Assembly (NCBI GenBank): GCA_020435025.1
Contig: JAGRAG010000246.1
Coordinates: 1-7,398 of the forward strand
Source: Bdellovibrionales bacterium
GTDB lineage: Bacteria; Bdellovibrionota; Bdellovibrionia; Bdellovibrionales; UBA1609
Length of the DNA: 7,398 nt
Direction: 5' to 3'
Position 1 is the first letter of the stretch. Each line of letters opens with the position of its first letter. This document shows positions 4,667 through 7,398 of the stretch, in pieces. The notes below the pieces were generated by a model. It saw only the letters and a program-made list of their open reading frames with translations. It was not told the origin of the DNA and did no database searches. The position numbers and the translations under genes are program-made.

Positions 4667-6196
4667 TTACTCCGGAATAATCAAAGAAGTTCCCACAAAA
4701 ATCTCTGATCTATCCGTGATCGAATTGGCTTGAGCAATTTGTGAAATATTGACCTGATACTTTCTTGCAATTGTTGTTAGATTCTCGCCTCGGCGAACGA
4801 TATGGACTCGCCCTTTAGCTGATACAATAAGCTTTCTACCTGGACGAATTATGGCCCGTCGTTTAAGACGATTCCATTGTCGAAGATCCGAAACAGACAC
4901 TCCATACGTTCGCGCAATAACCGAGAGATTTTCACCACGACGAACCGTGTGTTTCGCCTGACTCTCCTTTGATGAATATCGACGATGAGTCGCCTTTTTT
5001 GTTGAAGACGTTACTTTCTTCTGACTAGCCACTTGACTCGCACCAGCCGAAGAAGAGGCTCCGTAGCGATTAGGAACTTTTAACCGCTGCCCGACACGCA
5101 AAAAAGATCGACGCTTTAAATTATTCAAACGACGCAGGGTCGAAATTCTTGTGCGAAACTTATAAGCGATACGAGAGAGAGAATCTCCTCGTCGCACCCG
5201 ATAAATTTGATAAGTAGGATTGAGCTTTCTTAGCGGAGCATTCGTTTGCGCTAATACCAACTTTTCCTCAGCGAGGGTGCCATATCCAACAGGAACGCGC
5301 ACGTATACATTGCGAAGTGTTCCGACAGGAATGAAATCACTTCGATAACGAGGATTTAAAGACTTGATATCTTCATATTTTAAACCCATTTCCTGGGCTA
5401 ACTTATCCATGGAGATCGATTGATTCACTAATACTTTTTCAAACGCTAATGGAGCCTCATACTCAATATCTGTAAATCCGTATCTTTCCGGATTCTTCGC
5501 AATCAAAGACACGGCAATAAATTTCGGAACATAGTTTTTTGTTTCACGAGCGAATGGTCTTCTTTTTTGAGCTAACTCCCAAAAATCATCTGTACGATGC
5601 ATCCGAATAGCCCGTTTAACTCGTCCCTCACCAGTATTATAGGCTGCCAAGGCCAAATACCAATCATCAAACATATTATAAAGAGCGGCTAAATACCTTG
5701 CGGCGGCTTCGGTGGAGTGCCAAGGGTCCATACGATCATCTTCATAGTTATCGATGTGTAAACCATAACGACGACCAGTAGCTCCAATAAACTGCCAATA
5801 CCCGACTGCAGCAGCATGGCTATGAGCCTTCGCATTAAATCCAGACTCTACAAACACAAGGCTAGATATCTCCTCCGGCATGCCGTGCTTTCTCAACACT
5901 TCTTTCATTAAAGGAAGATATTTCGTAGATCGACCTAAATATCTTTCCATATGACGGCGTCCGCGCGTCTGGAAGTAGTTAATCCACTGTAAAACTTTTT
6001 TGTTAACATCTAATTTTACCGCGCCATATTGAGGAAGTGGTTTATAGGTTTCACTTTCAGCCAACCCAACAGTTTGCGTGCTATTTTCTGACTGAAGGTT
6101 TTCTGCGCTCTGGTCCTTACGAGTCAGGTGACTACAACCAATGGTGAAAGAACAAATTAAGGCTAGACTAATCGACGGAATACGTACAAAACTCAT
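4667..6196 (-). CDS. mltD: MltD-type membrane-bound lytic murein transglycosylase with LysM repeats
   Basis: A 509-residue lipoprotein that cleaves the glycan strands of peptidoglycan, forming 1,6-anhydroMurNAc ends. The signal peptide ends in the lipobox TIGC with lipidated C21, Ser at +2, suggesting the outer membrane's inner face. The SLT domain (about 90-200) shows the catalytic glutamate E117 in FVESGF, then VGYWQFIGATGRRYGL (131-146) and ALAAYNTGEGRV (182-193). Residues about 258-300 look like the degenerate LysM-like segment of MltD proteins. Three clear LysM peptidoglycan-binding repeats follow: about 331-375, 416-458 and 464-508, the first two separated by a Ser/Lys-rich linker (380-414). 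The ATG at 6196 is chosen over the in-frame ATG at 6244 because AAGGAG precedes it by 5 nt, the signal peptide fits, and the upstream codons lie within the promoter. It converges on the riboswitch RNA. Confidence 0.95.
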   Translation of the reverse strand: MSFVRIPSISLALICSFTIGCSHLTRKDQSAENLQSENSTQTVGLAESETYKPLPQYGAVKLDVNKKVLQWINYFQTRGRRHMERYLGRSTKYLPLMKEVLRKHGMPEEISSLVFVESGFNAKAHSHAAAVGYWQFIGATGRRYGLHIDNYEDDRMDPWHSTEAAARYLAALYNMFDDWYLALAAYNTGEGRVKRAIRMHRTDDFWELAQKRRPFARETKNYVPKFIAVSLIAKNPERYGFTDIEYEAPLAFEKVLVNQSISMDKLAQEMGLKYEDIKSLNPRYRSDFIPVGTLRNVYVRVPVGYGTLAEEKLVLAQTNAPLRKLNPTYQIYRVRRGDSLSRIAYKFRTRISTLRRLNNLKRRSFLRVGQRLKVPNRYGASSSAGASQVASQKKVTSSTKKATHRRYSSKESQAKHTVRRGENLSVIARTYGVSVSDLRQWNRLKRRAIIRPGRKLIVSAKGRVHIVRRGENLTTIARKYQVNISQIAQANSITDRSEIFVGTSLIIPE

Positions 6197-6215
6197 TGCT
6201 TCTCCTTGTTCTACT

Positions 6216-6244
6216 ATTCTAACCAAGCGAATTCTCTCTGGCAA
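6216..6244 (-). promoter_or_regulatory. Sigma70-type promoter of mltD
   Basis: On the minus strand TTGCCA (6244-6239), a 17-bp spacer and TAGAAT (6221-6216) match the -35 and -10 consensus at 5 of 6 positions each. The expected transcription start, near 6209, gives a leader of about 13 nt that holds the AAGGAG site, supporting the mltD start at 6196. Confidence 0.7.
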
Positions 6245-6309
6245 CCGTCTAAAGTCGATCCAATAAAGGATTCTCTACCTCAAACGCCTCTCTTCTCTAC
6301 CAAGGTCCC

Positions 6310-6411
6310 ATGAATCAAGCCCGTATCATTTTGAAACAAACAAAGACCACATCTCTTTCCGGACGCAGCAAGCCACCTATGTGGCCTACTGCGTCCGGAA
6401 GGAGAAGCTGA
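6310..6411 (+). other. 33-codon open frame over the hairpin, probably not a gene
   Basis: An ATG at 6310 with AAGG 4 nt upstream opens a 33-codon frame ending at 6411. Its second half is the 54-nt hairpin, which explains the sequence better than coding constraint. The frame lacks recognisable features and I see no promoter for it. Listed so the region is accounted for. Confidence 0.12.
6352..6405. repeat. 54-nt near-perfect hairpin between two divergent promoters
   Basis: The left arm 6352-6368 (TCTCTTTCCGGACGCAG) pairs with 6389-6405 (CTGCGTCCGGAAGGAGA) over 17 bp with one wobble. A 3x3 internal loop (CAA/CTA) follows, then GCCAC/GTGGC (6372-6376, 6381-6385) and a CTAT loop. It has no T tract on either side. 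It lies upstream of both the mltD promoter and the promoter at 6421, so neither predicted transcript includes it. It could be a REP-like palindrome, a protein-binding inverted repeat or a separate small RNA. The flanking 6245-6351 shows no other feature. Confidence 0.85.
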
Positions 6412-6420
6412 CACCTTTTG

Positions 6421-6449
6421 TTGATCCCATCGTTATTTTTTTTTAGTAT
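6421..6449 (+). promoter_or_regulatory. Sigma70-type promoter of the gene at 6483
   Basis: TTGATC (6421-6426), a 17-bp spacer containing a nine-T run (6436-6444, whose last T is the first base of the -10), and TAGTAT (6444-6449) form a plausible promoter. Transcription from about 6456 would give a leader of about 27 nt carrying AAGGAG (6471-6476). The T-rich spacer may bend or ease melting of the DNA. Confidence 0.55.
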
Positions 6450-6482
6450 GCGCACAGCTTCAGATTCAAAAAGGAGTCCCCA

Positions 6483-7398
6483 TTGAATAGTGTTCCTATA
6501 CGGAGTTCAGTATTGAGATGTTCGGTGAAGATTCTCATTTTACTCTTCATCACGGTGCCGTTAGTTACCGATCTTTCAGCCGTCGCCGAACCTAACATAA
6601 AGAGAATTTCCGAAGCTTCTCAAAACGCTCCCAATCTCCAGAAAAAATCCGAGAAGGGCGACGACCCCCTAGTCCCTTCAGAAAGCGAATCCCCTCGGCC
6701 TCTGCTCAGTCCGCGAGAAAGCCTTTTTTTTAAGGCTATTACTCTCAACTTCCGAAGCCCAAATATGGATTTTGAATTTGAACCTGAAGACTCTAACTTA
6801 GATTCTTTGCAATACGACTCCAATAGCTCTTATCTTTTCGGAGTTTCGACCGAAACTCAGTTAGGATATTTCTCATTTGCACTGCCCGTGTACAAAGCGG
6901 GTGAACCTGAAGAATCCGACAAGTCAACTTCTCGGGTGATCACAGATGCTTTTGATCTTCGCTATGAGTTAGCCTTAGGCGGACATACTGTGTGGAGAGC
7001 AAAATACTTAAAATATAAAGGTTTTTATAAAAAAGAAGCTTCTACTACAGAGATTCTTCGTGATGATATTAATGCTTCCACTATAGAGTTAACAGGATTT
7101 TATTATCTTACACCTGAGAGCTTTCCTACAAATCGACAGTCCGACTTAACAAATGGCTTTGCTCAAAAGGGCTCTTCAATGTTCGTATTCGCAAGTCTTT
7201 TTCAAAATAGCATTAAAGGAAAAGATCCTCTCGTTGACTCTAAATATGATATTTTTTTGGGAAAAAATAAAGGGTTCACAGAAGTCAATGCCCAAGGTCT
7301 ATCTGTCGGAGGAGGATATGGATACAACCATCTGGCCAAAAATAATAAACTGAGCCTCGTCGGAATCCTGGGTGCAGGAGGCAACTATCAAACCCGCA
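6483..7398 (+). CDS. Exported probable outer-membrane beta-barrel protein, DUF4421-like (3' end beyond window)
   Basis: An open frame of 305 codons running off the window. It starts at a TTG with AAGGAG (6471-6476) 6 nt upstream; a GTG at codon 15 is the main alternative but has a poor ribosome site. Residues 1-35 form a signal peptide (core KILILLFITVPLV, cleavage after SAVA). A polar S/E/K/P-rich linker (36-80) leads to alternating hydrophobic/polar strands typical of outer-membrane barrels: ITLNFRSPN (86-94), SLQYDSNSSYLFGVS (108-122), then glycine- and aromatic-rich segments such as SVGGGYGYNHL and LVGILGAGGNY near the window edge. The pattern, especially the Y-x-x-N motif (111-114) followed by a Gly-hydrophobic strand, recalls DUF4421, known mainly in Bacteroidetes. 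Export and beta-rich character are well supported; the family name is a recollection. It is divergent from mltD. Confidence 0.8.
   Translation, partial: MNSVPIRSSVLRCSVKILILLFITVPLVTDLSAVAEPNIKRISEASQNAPNLQKKSEKGDDPLVPSESESPRPLLSPRESLFFKAITLNFRSPNMDFEFEPEDSNLDSLQYDSNSSYLFGVSTETQLGYFSFALPVYKAGEPEESDKSTSRVITDAFDLRYELALGGHTVWRAKYLKYKGFYKKEASTTEILRDDINASTIELTGFYYLTPESFPTNRQSDLTNGFAQKGSSMFVFASLFQNSIKGKDPLVDSKYDIFLGKNKGFTEVNAQGLSVGGGYGYNHLAKNNKLSLVGILGAGGNYQTR

Noticed and set aside
6197..6244. 16-residue N-terminal extension of MltD from the ATG at 6244
   Set aside because: It would run through the -35/-10 promoter and put charged residues before the lipoprotein signal peptide.
6310..6411. 33-codon ORF in the mltD/6483 intergenic region
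   Set aside because: Half of it is the 54-nt hairpin, its ribosome site is weak and no promoter serves it; the inverted repeat explains the sequence better.
6436..6444. Nine-T run as the tail of an intrinsic terminator
   Set aside because: No stable hairpin directly precedes it (the big hairpin ends 30 bp earlier); it fits better as the spacer of the promoter at 6421-6449.

Overview
The window comes from a Gram-negative bacterium of moderate, slightly AT-leaning base composition. It encodes two lipoproteins with Gram-negative-style lipoboxes, an MltD-type lytic transglycosylase, a probable outer-membrane beta-barrel protein and a GEMM-I cyclic-di-GMP riboswitch. The best guess is a Bdellovibrio-like lineage (Bdellovibrionota). 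This rests mainly on the riboswitch RNA, which stands alone with its own terminator and no sense-strand gene behind it, as the abundant attack-phase 'merRNA' of Bdellovibrio does. That assignment is an inference. No rRNA, tRNA, mobile element or CRISPR is visible.

Left part (1-3000): a small membrane-anchored protein with a J-like C-terminus that lacks HPD (minus strand) is divergent from a plus-strand pair. The pair is an Mrp-family P-loop ATPase (start 536, without the usual CxxC) overlapping by 4 bp a MOSC-domain protein likely to bind molybdenum cofactor. The MOSC gene converges on, and overlaps by 20 bp, a minus-strand lipoprotein gene whose product has two tandem beta-rich repeats, each with a cysteine pair.

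Middle (3000-4200): after a divergent region with a perfect 16-bp palindrome come two plus-strand genes of unknown function. One product has an N-terminal membrane anchor and the other a cleavable signal peptide. A 10-bp hairpin follows.

4200-4666 is a long non-coding stretch. It holds a 15-codon ORF whose strong Shine-Dalgarno can pair with its own 3' end, then the GEMM-I aptamer, a competing hairpin and a strong intrinsic terminator ending 4 bp from the stop codon of the convergent mltD gene.

Right part (4667-7398): mltD (minus; lipoprotein, SLT domain, three clear LysM repeats) is divergent from a partial plus-strand gene for an exported, probably beta-barrel protein resembling DUF4421. 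Both have recognisable sigma70-type promoters. Between these promoters, outside both predicted transcripts, lies a 54-nt near-perfect hairpin.

Functionally the window mixes envelope biology (MltD, lipoproteins, barrel protein), Fe-S/molybdenum cofactor proteins (Mrp, MOSC) and second-messenger sensing. Nothing ties these into one pathway beyond position.
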